A DNA stretch of 64,000 bases from positions 186,001 to 250,000 of the forward strand of contig NZ_VORU01000001.1 in assembly GCF_007997135.1 (NCBI RefSeq), written 5' to 3'. The stretch is from Aequorivita lipolytica (lineage in GTDB: Bacteria > Bacteroidota > Bacteroidia > Flavobacteriales > Flavobacteriaceae). Under the pieces are notes generated by a model. The model was not told where the DNA came from, did no database searches, and saw only the letters and a list, made by a program, of their open reading frames with translations. Each line of letters opens with the position of its first letter. The stretch's first letter is position 1. The position numbers and the translations under genes were made by a program. Of this stretch, positions 1 to 7,546 are shown piece after piece.

Positions 1-1
1 T

Positions 2-196
2 ACAACAGATTTTTTCCACGCTGAAATTCAGGCAGGATATGTAATAAATCCTGCTACCAATTTAAAAATATACGGAAGCTTTATTTTTAGGAAATTTGAA
101 CCCAAAGTGGAAACTGAAACCGTGTTTACAAATCAGACATCTTGGGTAAATTTTGGTATCAGGACAGACCTCTTTAATTGGTACTATGATTTTTAA
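2..196 (+). CDS. C-terminal end of a truncated outer-membrane-type protein
   Basis: The reading frame that starts at base 2 is open to the TAA at 194-196 and gives 64 residues, so the 5' part lies outside the window. The fragment alternates hydrophobic and polar residues and has many aromatics. It ends in Asn-Trp-Tyr-Tyr-Asp-Phe, a terminal aromatic typical of outer-membrane beta-barrels. The ending resembles flavobacterial capsule/gliding barrel proteins such as RemB, but that is a memory-based resemblance and the exact family is uncertain. No terminator is visible between it and the convergent gene that follows. Confidence 0.55.
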   Translation, partial: TTDFFHAEIQAGYVINPATNLKIYGSFIFRKFEPKVETETVFTNQTSWVNFGIRTDLFNWYYDF

Positions 197-253
197 CCGA
201 TTATACTTTCATGAGAAAACAATCATGAATCGGCATTCCTTTTATGTGCGGCT

Positions 254-1237
254 TTAGTTTTTTTGTTTTTCGCTTCTCTCCTTTTTCATTTGCTCAATTT
301 TCTCAAGCGCTTTACGGTTCTTTTCATCGTTGCTGTCAATAGAACTTCTCTCTTTGGCAACCTCGCCATAAAGCATTTTTATGAATGCTTCAGTAGTTAT
401 AAAACCATCGCCATATCCCTCGGCATCGTAGGCTTTGGTAAGATCCGTCATTTTCATCACTTCTTCTTCAGTATTTTTATTAATGTAGCTTCTTGCTACT
501 CTTTTGTAAGTGTTTGATAGCATATCTATGGTTTTTTGAAGGTCGCTATAACTCCCTACGTTACCGTGTCCGGGAATAATTTTAGTATCTTCATTAATGA
601 TCAATTTTGCCTTTGAAAGTCCTTCTATTACTCCCTTTACGCTACCGCCATTTTCAGTGTCAATGAAAGGATATTTTCCATTAAAAAACACATCGCCCGT
701 ATGAAGTACGTTGCTGTTGGTAAAATAAACCATTGCATCACCATCAGTATGAGCGTTGTGCACGTGGAAAACATAAATCTTTTCACCGTTGTAATGAAAA
801 GTCATGTCTTCAGAAAAAGTAATCATAGGAAGCATTTCACTAGGTATTTTTTTCTTTTCGCTTTCCCGCATTTCTTCCAGTCTGGTACGTACGTTGTTCT
901 GAGAAAAAATAATCGTTCCAGTTTGTGCCATTACCGCGTTTGCGCCGGTATGGTCTCCGTGGAAATGTGTGTTTACCAAAAACTGAACAGGCTTATCGCT
1001 GATAGTTTTAATGTCATCTTGAATTTGTTCAATATGTTCGGCAAATTGATCATCTATCATAAACACACCATCATTGCCAAAACTCAATCCAATATTCCCT
1101 CCCTTGCCCTGCAACATGTATATTTTATTATCTACTTTGATCAATTTTGTACTTAGTTTTCTTCCGTCATCGGTTTGTGAAAATGCTATTGAAACAGTAA
1201 ATAAAAAGACCGCGCTGAAAATTAATTTGGACAACAT
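254..1237 (-). CDS. Secreted MBL-fold metallo-hydrolase
   Basis: This is a 327-residue metallo-beta-lactamase-fold hydrolase exported to the periplasm. Residues 1-20 form a signal peptide ending Ala-Phe-Ser-Gln. The HxHxDH zinc motif is His91, His93, Asp95, His96. Further ligands are visible at His163 (NAHTDGD), Asp182 (HTGD) and His224 (IPGHG), so both zinc sites look intact. A Lys/Glu-rich tail of about 30 residues follows the fold. It resembles the class B-like 'cyclase/hydrolase' group in which the substrate is often unknown; beta-lactamase activity is possible but cannot be read from sequence. It is divergent from cyoE and its own promoter is not obvious. Confidence 0.85.
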   Translation of the reverse strand: MLSKLIFSAVFLFTVSIAFSQTDDGRKLSTKLIKVDNKIYMLQGKGGNIGLSFGNDGVFMIDDQFAEHIEQIQDDIKTISDKPVQFLVNTHFHGDHTGANAVMAQTGTIIFSQNNVRTRLEEMRESEKKKIPSEMLPMITFSEDMTFHYNGEKIYVFHVHNAHTDGDAMVYFTNSNVLHTGDVFFNGKYPFIDTENGGSVKGVIEGLSKAKLIINEDTKIIPGHGNVGSYSDLQKTIDMLSNTYKRVARSYINKNTEEEVMKMTDLTKAYDAEGYGDGFITTEAFIKMLYGEVAKERSSIDSNDEKNRKALEKIEQMKKERSEKQKN

Positions 1238-1311
1238 ATTTTTTTGAGTTTTAAATTTGGTTGAAAATACTAAAAATGCTGAAATAAAAGCATAAGATTA
1301 TTGATATTATA

Positions 1312-1342
1312 TTGCAAAAAAAATACAGGAAGCGTATCTTTG
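1312..1342 (+). promoter_or_regulatory. Flavobacterial promoter for cyoE
   Basis: TTG at 1312-1314 and TATCTTTG at 1335-1342 are separated by 20 nt, an exact match to the Bacteroidota primary-sigma consensus TTG-N19-21-TAnnTTTG. Transcription would begin near 1349. The -33 TTG is also the first possible start codon of the cyoE reading frame, so that codon is promoter DNA and is probably not translated. Confidence 0.8.
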
Positions 1343-1362
1343 CACAGCCTAAAAAAAAGAGC

Positions 1363-2256
1363 TTGTCCGTTTCTCAATCACAATCAATTAACCCGTCAGT
1401 TATCAGGAATTTTACCGAAATAACCAAGCTTCGCCTTTCGGTGAGTGTGGTTTTTTCTTCGGTGGCAGGTTATTTATTGGGAGCTGAAACAATTGACTTT
1501 TTCGTGCTTTTTTTATTGTGTGTTGGTGGCTATTGTATGGTTGGCGCTTCAAATGTTTACAACCAGATCATTGAAAAAGATTTGGACTCGCTAATGGACC
1601 GCACAAAAAACAGGCCGTTGCCCGCAGGACATATGAATGTTCGTTCAGCGTTTATACTTGCAAGTATATTGACCGTTCTAGGTGTTGTTGTACTTTATAC
1701 CATCAATCCTATTACGGCAATGTTTGGCGCCATTTCCATCTTTATGTACGTGAGCCTTTACACGCCCTTAAAAACCAAGACTCCGCTTTCGGTATTTGTG
1801 GGTGCATTTCCTGGGGCCATACCGTTTATGCTGGGTTGGGTTGCGGCAACGGGCCAATTCGGCATTGAATCTGGCACCTTATTTATGGTTCAGTTTTTTT
1901 GGCAGTTTCCACACTTTTGGGCCATTGGCTGGTTCCTTTTTGATGATTATAAGAAAGCGGGATTTTTTATGCTTCCTAACGGAAAACGTGACAAAGGAAC
2001 CGCATTGCAGATTATTCTATATTCAGTCTGGACGGTTCTGGTTTCTTTAATTCCTGTATTGGGGATTACTGGCAAATTATACTTGACGCCGCTATCGGGA
2101 GCTCTAATAGGTGTTTTGGGAATTGGTCTTTTATACTATGCAATTCGGCTATACAAAGAAAAAACAGCAATAGCCGCAAAACAGCTTATGCTCGCAAGCG
2201 TTAGTTACATAACACTTTTGCAAATAATTTATGTTGCAGATAAATTTATAAGATAA
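1363..2256 (+). CDS. cyoE: Protoheme IX farnesyltransferase (heme O synthase)
   Basis: Polytopic UbiA-family prenyltransferase that converts heme B to heme O for the terminal oxidase. The allylic diphosphate-binding region is visible as NQIIEKDLDSLMDRT. The second conserved loop, DDYKKAGFFMLP, is also present, with about eight hydrophobic segments between and around them. The frame is open from TTG 1312, but that codon is the -33 box of a consensus promoter whose transcript should start near 1349. TTG 1363 is the first usual in-frame start after that point, leaving about 298 residues, and conserved sequence begins shortly afterwards (FTEITKLRLSVS). It heads a cytochrome oxidase block with two subunit III genes and subunit IV. 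The family call is secure; the exact start is inferred. Confidence 0.93.
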   Translation: MSVSQSQSINPSVIRNFTEITKLRLSVSVVFSSVAGYLLGAETIDFFVLFLLCVGGYCMVGASNVYNQIIEKDLDSLMDRTKNRPLPAGHMNVRSAFILASILTVLGVVVLYTINPITAMFGAISIFMYVSLYTPLKTKTPLSVFVGAFPGAIPFMLGWVAATGQFGIESGTLFMVQFFWQFPHFWAIGWFLFDDYKKAGFFMLPNGKRDKGTALQIILYSVWTVLVSLIPVLGITGKLYLTPLSGALIGVLGIGLLYYAIRLYKEKTAIAAKQLMLASVSYITLLQIIYVADKFIR

Positions 2257-2261
2257 AATAA

Positions 2262-2338
2262 GTTGGGTGCTGGATGCTGGATGAAAATTTTAAAATAAGA
2301 AGTTTCAAATCCAGATTAGCAAATCCCGAATTAACGAA
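2262..2338 (+). repeat. Degenerate heptamer-phased tract before cox subunit III
   Basis: From 2262 the spacer divides into 7-nt words: GTTGGGT, GCTGGAT, GCTGGAT, GAAAATT, TTAAAAT, AAGAAGT, TTCAAAT, CCAGATT, AGCAAAT, CCCGAAT. All ten end in T, and most have A or T just before it. The tract fills the gap between cyoE and the next ATG at 2354. It belongs to a family of 7-nt tracts in this window. Confidence 0.6.
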
Positions 2339-2353
2339 TTAAAGAAATATAAA

Positions 2354-2935
2354 ATGGATTTAACCCAAGGAAGTCACGAACTAAAAGTAAACAGGGCAAA
2401 AAAGAACATGCTTTGGTTTGGCATTATTAGTTTAACGATGAGTTTTGCAGGCCTTACCAGTGCCTATGTAGTAAGTAAAGAAAGACCAGACTGGATAACC
2501 AGTTTTGAAATCCCGCCAGCATTTTACATTAGCCTTGCCTTAATAGTGGTAAGCAGTTTTACCGTACATTTTGCGCTCTGGGCTATCAAAAAAGAACAGC
2601 ACGCTCTCGGAATGTCTCTATTGGTTTCAACCCTTATACTCGGAATATTATTTATTATTTTTCAATTCGTAGGCTTTTCAGAAATCATTCAGAACGGATA
2701 TAATTTTACTGGGCCCACGAGTAGCATAACCACATCTTTCATCTATTTAGTGGTATTATTGCACGTTGCACACGTTTTTGCAGGGCTCGTATCACTTTTA
2801 TTTGTAATTTATAATCAGTATAAACAAAAATATAGATACGGTAAAACCCTTGGCATTGAACTAGCTGCAACTTTTTGGCATTTTGTGGATATTGTATGGA
2901 TTTATCTGTTTTTATTTATTTATTTCGTTAAATAA
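2354..2935 (+). CDS. Cytochrome c oxidase subunit III (short form)
   Basis: This 193-residue protein has five predicted membrane helices, near residues 20-40, 53-75, 80-102, 125-150 and 168-192. It is a heme-copper oxidase subunit III (COX3/CyoC family). The conserved C-terminal signature is visible as TFWHFVDIVWIYLF, together with an HVAHVFAGL helix. Subunit III supports stable turnover of the oxidase core; the core subunits I and II are not in this window. It lies 97 nt after cyoE and 46 nt before a second subunit III gene, consistent with one transcription unit. Confidence 0.9.
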   Translation: MDLTQGSHELKVNRAKKNMLWFGIISLTMSFAGLTSAYVVSKERPDWITSFEIPPAFYISLALIVVSSFTVHFALWAIKKEQHALGMSLLVSTLILGILFIIFQFVGFSEIIQNGYNFTGPTSSITTSFIYLVVLLHVAHVFAGLVSLLFVIYNQYKQKYRYGKTLGIELAATFWHFVDIVWIYLFLFIYFVK

Positions 2936-2945
2936 AAATTAAACG

Positions 2946-2953
2946 TATTTTTG
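2946..2953 (+). promoter_or_regulatory. Possible internal -7 box before second cox subunit III
   Basis: TATTTTTG matches TAnnTTTG and lies 29 nt before the ATG at 2982. No TTG is found 19-21 nt upstream (TTCG is the nearest), so this is at most a weak internal promoter. Confidence 0.3.
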
Positions 2954-2981
2954 AACCTTTATTTAAAACCAAATTCTTTTT

Positions 2982-3965
2982 ATGGAAGCTACTGTTGTTA
3001 AAACAGGTACCGAAGGAACAACCTGGGGTGGCGGAAACCAACCACTGAAAGCTAGTTACGGCAAAATGATGATGTGGTTTTTCATCCTTTCCGATGCCTT
3101 GACGTTTTCTGGATTTCTTGCTGCTTATGGATTTTCAAGATTCAAATTTGTAGATGCCTGGCCTATTGCCGATGAAGTATTTACCCACTTTCCATTTTTG
3201 CATGGCGTAGATGCGCCTATGTATTATGTGGCGTTTATGACCTTTATCTTAATATTTTCGTCTGTAACTATGGTGTTAGCTGTAGATGCCGGCCACAAAA
3301 TGCAGCAGAATAAGGTAATTTTCTACTTGTTTCTTACCATTATTGGTGGTGCTGTTTTCGTTGGCTCACAAGCGTGGGAATGGGCAACATTTATAAAGGG
3401 AGATTATGGCGCAATTGAAACTAAGGGAGGACAGATTATACAATTCTTAGATAAAGAAGGCGAGCGTGTTGCAATTAGAGATTTCGCAGTTGCTGCCTCA
3501 AGAGATCGCGTAGAACAAACTGGTGATAACGGAATTTGGTATAATACCGAAGGAGAATATCTACCAAGTGTTTCTTATGAACAGGTAAAAGAAGGTTTCT
3601 TGGCAAATGATAATCTTTTGGTGAGGCTTCAATATAAAGATGAACACGGACATCATATAATACTTTCCAGAGAGGAATCTATAGCAAAAGTGGTAAACGA
3701 TGGCCAACTAATCGTGGAAGGTGCAAACTTGCGCCATAACGAATATGGCCATCCATTGTTTGCAAATTTCTTCTTCTTCATTACTGGTTTCCACGGTTTC
3801 CACGTTTTGACGGGAGTATTAATAAATATTATTGTTTTCTTTAATGTAATTATAGGCACCTACGAACGCCGCGGAAGTTATGAAATGGTCGAAAAAGTCG
3901 GCCTTTATTGGCACTTTGTGGATTTGGTCTGGGTATTTGTATTTACTTTCTTTTATCTTGTTTAG
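2982..3965 (+). CDS. Cytochrome c oxidase subunit III (long form with insert)
   Basis: A second COX3-family protein, 327 residues. The N-terminal helices and the C-terminal pair are typical: FHGFHVLTGV and YWHFVDLVWVFVF carry the conserved His and Glu/Asp positions. Between residues about 135 and 255 there is a hydrophilic stretch of roughly 110 residues, much longer than the loop in canonical subunit III. It probably forms a domain outside the membrane. The paired short and long subunit III genes are a known arrangement in Bacteroidota oxidase loci. The next gene, subunit IV, follows after 18 nt. Confidence 0.9.
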   Translation: MEATVVKTGTEGTTWGGGNQPLKASYGKMMMWFFILSDALTFSGFLAAYGFSRFKFVDAWPIADEVFTHFPFLHGVDAPMYYVAFMTFILIFSSVTMVLAVDAGHKMQQNKVIFYLFLTIIGGAVFVGSQAWEWATFIKGDYGAIETKGGQIIQFLDKEGERVAIRDFAVAASRDRVEQTGDNGIWYNTEGEYLPSVSYEQVKEGFLANDNLLVRLQYKDEHGHHIILSREESIAKVVNDGQLIVEGANLRHNEYGHPLFANFFFFITGFHGFHVLTGVLINIIVFFNVIIGTYERRGSYEMVEKVGLYWHFVDLVWVFVFTFFYLV

Positions 3966-3983
3966 GTTTTCAAAATTTAAAAA

Positions 3984-4367
3984 ATGGCACACGAACATAA
4001 ATTAGCAATCTTTAGAGGCACTGTAAAATTCAAATCAAATGTCAGCAAAATTTGGGGTGTTTTTATATTTCTTTCTATAGTTACAATAATTGAAGTAGCA
4101 CTCGGTATAATCCGTCCAGAATTTCTGGTTGATACCCACTTTTTGGCACTGAAATTACTTAACTGGATCTTTATTATTCTTACGCTAGTTAAAGCATACT
4201 ACATTACTTGGGATTTTATGCACATGCGTGACGAAACAACAGGCCTGCGTAGAGCCGTAATTTGGACTGGACTTTTCCTAATATCCTATCTAGTTGTATT
4301 GATACTTATTGAGGGTGATTATATTTATGAAGTCTATAAAAATGGATTTATAAAGTTCAATTTCTAA
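3984..4367 (+). CDS. Cytochrome c oxidase subunit IV family protein
   Basis: This 127-residue membrane protein has three predicted helices, near residues 24-44, 52-75 and 90-110. It carries the motif DFMHMRDE typical of the prokaryotic COX4 family. The family is a small accessory subunit of bacterial heme-copper oxidases. It is the last gene of the cyoE-cox3-cox3-cox4 unit and is followed 18 nt later by a strong terminator. Confidence 0.88.
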   Translation: MAHEHKLAIFRGTVKFKSNVSKIWGVFIFLSIVTIIEVALGIIRPEFLVDTHFLALKLLNWIFIILTLVKAYYITWDFMHMRDETTGLRRAVIWTGLFLISYLVVLILIEGDYIYEVYKNGFIKFNF

Positions 4368-4384
4368 ATTGAAAATGAAATTAT

Positions 4385-4414
4385 AAAAAAAGCCCTCTTT
4401 GTGAGGGTTTTTTT
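4385..4414 (+). terminator. Intrinsic terminator after cox subunit IV
   Basis: A GCCCTC / GAGGG stem with loop TTTGT is flanked by A6 and T7. The flanks make it usable on both strands, so it may also stop the convergent FG-GAP gene. Confidence 0.85.
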
Positions 4415-4423
4415 ATGCCCTGT

Positions 4424-4495
4424 CCGGTCGAGTCCTTCGGTGAAGTTTATATTGAACGAAGTCGAAATACTCAGAATAAACTAAAGTCGAGCCCT
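4424..4495. repeat. Candidate dispersed intergenic repeat with GTCGA words
   Basis: GTCGA occurs at 4428-4432, 4461-4465 and 4486-4490 in an otherwise non-coding 100-nt gap between two convergent genes. The middle word (GAACGAAGTCGAAATAC) resembles the CCTGAGCGCAGTCGAAGG word at 35332-35349, so the two probably belong to one family of short dispersed sequences. Confidence 0.4.
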
Positions 4496-4513
4496 CTTTT
4501 TTTGGACAGCTTT

Positions 4514-5890
4514 TTATTCTTTTATCACTTTAAAGATTTGCTCACCATTATTGGTTTCCAATTTTAGGTAGTAGATTCCCGTTGCATAATTGCTGAAATC
4601 AATTTGCAAAGCCTCGCCTTCTTTTTTAAGTAACATTCTTCCAAAGATGTCGTAAAGTTTAATGTTGGTTATGGCTGTGCCTGTTTCTACCTGAACATTT
4701 AAAATAGTACTTACAGGATTAGGATAAACCTTAAAATTGTTGGTTTCATTTTCCCCAACGCCCAAAATAGTATAGTTTTCATACCAAGCAATTTTATTGT
4801 CGTTCTGTGAAGAACCAATTACGTCCATATCGCCATCATTATCTATGTCGGCAGCGATTACAGATCTGGGCGACTGTACCTCTGTAGTTATAGTCTGTTT
4901 TCCCCCGAAACTACCCAAACCGTCAAGATTTTCAAACCAGACCACCTCGCCAGAAAATGTTTCCACACCCGTGGCAAGTACATCCATGTCGTTATCGTTA
5001 TCCAAATCGGCTACATATACTGCGAATGCAGTAGGCAGAGAGTTTGTGATTATGTTCTTAGGCCCAAAATTCCCAAGACCATCTAAATTTTCATGCCAGG
5101 CAACCTCATCGTCACCGTTCGAAGCAGAAAAAACGTCCATATCGCCATCGGCATCGGCATCGGCAACAAAGAGCATATTTGCATATACAGAAAAATCACG
5201 AATAACGCGAAAAGGGCCAAAATTTCCCAACCCATCCAGGTTTTCATACCAAAATATTCTAGCGACCCCCGGGGCATATCCATTGCCTACCAAATCAAGG
5301 TCCCCATCACCGTCCAAATCGGCAGCTACAACGGATCGGGAGCTCAGTATGTTATCATCTATAATTTTTCTAAAACTGAAATCGCCGCTGCCATCAAGGT
5401 TTTCGTGCCAAGCCAAGCCCGAATTGTCAGATGCCGAAACAACATCGTTATCGCCATCACCATCCAAATCGGCTGCTATGACCGAAAAACCGCCATCGGC
5501 ATTTCCAGCGATTCCTATTTCTGGACCGAAATTCCCAAGACCATCTAAATTTTCGTACCATACCACGCGGTCTAAGGAAGAAGATACTCCCAATACGTCA
5601 GTATCGCCATCATTATCCAGATCCGCCGCGTATATTGCTTTTGTTTCACTAAGAAGTCCTATTAGGTTCAAAGAGCTAAAAGTGCCATTACCGTCCATAT
5701 TTCGATACCAAGCAATATTATTTTTAAATCTTGCGGCAGATAAAATATCTAATTTTCCATCCCCGTCTATATCTGCCGTAAAAACTTGAACCGGAAGCTC
5801 TGCCTCTGTAGAAATTATTTGTTGTGGACCGAACTGTGAATAACCATTAAAAAAAACTAATGGTACCAAAAGCAATAAGTATTTCATCAT
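4514..5890 (-). CDS. Secreted FG-GAP/VCBS repeat protein with T9SS type A sorting domain
   Basis: 458 residues. A signal peptide (residues 1-18, ending GYSQ) is followed by about seven repeats of roughly 45-50 residues. Each repeat contains an Asp-rich calcium loop such as AADLDGDGDNDV and a WYENLDGLGNFG-like segment, forming an FG-GAP beta-propeller. Residues from about 385 form a T9SS type A sorting domain (VYPNPVSTILNV, KLYDIFGRM, ATGIYYLKL). The protein should therefore cross the outer membrane through the type IX system and be attached to the surface or released. The ligand is unknown. It is transcribed against the oxidase genes on both sides and interrupts what is otherwise one respiratory block. 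Confidence 0.9.
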   Translation of the reverse strand: MMKYLLLLVPLVFFNGYSQFGPQQIISTEAELPVQVFTADIDGDGKLDILSAARFKNNIAWYRNMDGNGTFSSLNLIGLLSETKAIYAADLDNDGDTDVLGVSSSLDRVVWYENLDGLGNFGPEIGIAGNADGGFSVIAADLDGDGDNDVVSASDNSGLAWHENLDGSGDFSFRKIIDDNILSSRSVVAADLDGDGDLDLVGNGYAPGVARIFWYENLDGLGNFGPFRVIRDFSVYANMLFVADADADGDMDVFSASNGDDEVAWHENLDGLGNFGPKNIITNSLPTAFAVYVADLDNDNDMDVLATGVETFSGEVVWFENLDGLGSFGGKQTITTEVQSPRSVIAADIDNDGDMDVIGSSQNDNKIAWYENYTILGVGENETNNFKVYPNPVSTILNVQVETGTAITNIKLYDIFGRMLLKKEGEALQIDFSNYATGIYYLKLETNNGEQIFKVIKE

Positions 5891-5902
5891 TTAACATTTA
5901 AA

Positions 5903-5933
5903 AGAATGGCTCTAATTTTCTTAGAGCCATTCT
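5903..5933. terminator. Perfect 13-bp hairpin upstream of the FG-GAP gene
   Basis: AGAATGGCTCTAA (5903-5915) pairs perfectly with TTAGAGCCATTCT (5921-5933) across a 5-nt loop. On the minus strand it is followed by a short T run. It could terminate a decayed upstream minus-strand gene, or sit in the 5' leader of the FG-GAP gene, whose start codon is 13 nt further on. Confidence 0.5.
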
Positions 5934-5944
5934 ATAAGTAAAAT

Positions 5945-6040
5945 TTAATTTTCCTTAAAGATAATATCTTGTTCCGTTGCTCCATCTTCATAATAGTTAA
6001 TTTTATAAAAGCACTTAATTACAACACAGTAATAAATAAT
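5945..6040 (-). pseudogene. Short remnant reading frame, start codon lost
   Basis: On the minus strand, 31 sense codons precede the TAA at 5945-5947. The end reads like protein (KINYYEDGATEQDIIFKEN), but the frame is closed upstream by TAA at 6041-6043 and contains no ATG. With the hairpin just downstream, it looks like the 3' end of a lost gene. This is an inference from residue composition alone. Confidence 0.3.
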
Positions 6041-6080
6041 TTATTCCATAGTTTAATAATTAAAATTAACACCCAAAACA

Positions 6081-6111
6081 TTGTCCAACCCCCTTTTACC
6101 CCGTATTTTTG
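6081..6111 (+). promoter_or_regulatory. Flavobacterial promoter for the SCO-related operon
   Basis: TTG at 6081-6083 and TATTTTTG at 6104-6111 are separated by 20 nt. Transcription should start near 6118, leaving a leader of about 38 nt before the ATG at 6156. Confidence 0.8.
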
Positions 6112-6155
6112 CAAAACTACTTTTGGTGTTTTTCAAGTAGTAAAAAAATGCTATA

Positions 6156-6800
6156 ATGAAAAAGTATTTGGTTCTCGGAATCCTGTTTTTATTGCCCATC
6201 ACGGCCTATGTTTTTTTTGCTTCCGGAAAAAATAACTTTGCCACCCTACCTATAATCACTAATTCTGTTGCCGAACTAGAAAACTTTAAAACACTTGACG
6301 GGAAGTCCGTTCAATTGGAAAGGCGTATTACCGTTTTGGGTTTCTTCGGAAGTGATCTGGAAACACATAGGGCTTATGCCTACAATTTGGCACATAAAAT
6401 TTATACCAAAAACCATCAGTTTAATGAATTTCAATTTGTAATTCTTTTGCCGGAAGGAACGGAAGAACAAGCCCGAGGCCTTGAAGAAAAGCTAAAAGAA
6501 ATTGCCCCAACTGATGCTTGGTTTTTCGCCTTCGGAAGTGGGGAAGATATAACTGAAGTTTTTCAATCCTTAAAGTCGGACATCACTTTAGACCCCAACC
6601 TTTCAACTCCGTATGTATTCTTAATTGATAAAGAAAGGAACCTACGCGGCCGTGATGACGATGATGATGAAGGCCTAATGTACGGCTTCGATTCCAGCAC
6701 CATTGCAGAAATAAATAACAAAATGAACGACGACGTAAAAGTTCTTTTGGCAGAATACAGAAGGGCTTTAAAGAAGTATAATTCTGATAGGGAAATATAG
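6156..6800 (+). CDS. Membrane-anchored thioredoxin-fold protein, SCO-like without cysteines
   Basis: 214 residues. One N-terminal membrane anchor (residues 4-22) is followed by a domain with the layout of a thioredoxin fold: a strand ITVLGFFGSDLE where SCO has its CxxxC loop, then TPYVFLIDKERNLRG near the usual cis-Pro strand. No cysteine occurs in the whole protein, so it cannot bind copper as SCO does or do thiol chemistry. An Asp5 run lies at about 167-171. It directly precedes a normal SCO gene and probably helps or scaffolds oxidase copper-site assembly. That role is inferred from context; the family name is not certain. Confidence 0.7.
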   Translation: MKKYLVLGILFLLPITAYVFFASGKNNFATLPIITNSVAELENFKTLDGKSVQLERRITVLGFFGSDLETHRAYAYNLAHKIYTKNHQFNEFQFVILLPEGTEEQARGLEEKLKEIAPTDAWFFAFGSGEDITEVFQSLKSDITLDPNLSTPYVFLIDKERNLRGRDDDDDEGLMYGFDSSTIAEINNKMNDDVKVLLAEYRRALKKYNSDREI

Positions 6801-6895
6801 TAGAGAAAAAAGAGCAAAGAATAAAGAAAAAAGAGCAAAGACATAGCGACATAGTTACATAAGCATCCATAGAATTAATAGCATCAATAGCATCA
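6801..6895 (+). repeat. Heptamer-phased tract and AATAGCATC words before SCO
   Basis: Six 7-nt words follow the stop codon (6801-6842), five of the form NAAAGAN and all with AGA at positions 4-6. Three ACATAnnn 8-mers follow (about 6841-6864). A 19-nt sequence at 6877-6895, two copies of AATAGCATC plus A, recurs exactly at 34454-34472 in another intergenic gap of the same orientation. Confidence 0.55.
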
Positions 6896-6903
6896 TTTCA
6901 AAA

Positions 6904-7545
6904 ATGAAAAAAAATTATTCATACATAGGTATTTCATTCATCATTCTGGTTTTTGGAATTTGGGCAGTGCCTGAGATAGTTAGATATATGCTCGGACCAG
7001 ATCTTGCTTTTGTAGAAAGAGAAGGAAAAAAGGCGAAAGTTCCGGCATTTTCCTTTACCAATCAAAACGGAAAAACAATTACAAATGATGACTATAAAGA
7101 CAAGGTTTATATAGTTGAATTTTTCTTCACCACCTGTCCGTCCATTTGCCCAATTATGACGGAAAATATGCTAAAGATTCAAAACGAGTTTTTAGGAAAT
7201 CCAAGAGTTGGTATTGCTTCTTTTTCTATAGATCCCGAACACGACACTCCTGAAGTATTAAAGGAATATGCTAAAAATAAAGGTATAACCAAACCACAAT
7301 GGCATCTTTTAACGGGCGAAAAGGAGAAAATATTTAAGCTATCAAACGAAGGTTTCAATCTTTACGTTGGGGAAGCCGCAGAGGTTGAAGGCGGTTTTGA
7401 GCATTCAGGTTTTTTTGCGCTCATAGACCAAAATGGTAATATTCGTTCAAGGATAGACGAAAACGGAAACCCAATTATTTATTATGACGGCTTGGAAGAT
7501 AAAGGAATACAAATGCTGAAGGAAGACATTAAAAAGCTTTTATAG
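6904..7545 (+). CDS. SCO1/SenC family copper chaperone
   Basis: 213 residues with one N-terminal membrane anchor (about 7-25) and a periplasmic thioredoxin-fold domain. The copper ligands are present: CPSIC gives the CxxxC pair near residues 80-84, and the conserved distal His is in FEHSGFFALID. The family delivers copper to the CuA site of cytochrome oxidase subunit II or reduces its cysteines. Position beside cyoE and the oxidase subunits fits that role. The DUF420 gene begins one base after its stop. Confidence 0.9.
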   Translation: MKKNYSYIGISFIILVFGIWAVPEIVRYMLGPDLAFVEREGKKAKVPAFSFTNQNGKTITNDDYKDKVYIVEFFFTTCPSICPIMTENMLKIQNEFLGNPRVGIASFSIDPEHDTPEVLKEYAKNKGITKPQWHLLTGEKEKIFKLSNEGFNLYVGEAAEVEGGFEHSGFFALIDQNGNIRSRIDENGNPIIYYDGLEDKGIQMLKEDIKKLL

Positions 7546-7546
7546 C

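Noticed and set aside
4797-5789. 330-codon open frame opposite the FG-GAP gene
   Set aside because: It is the antisense shadow of the Asp/Gly-rich repeats, giving a Ser/Pro-rich, repetitive product with no domain or signal.
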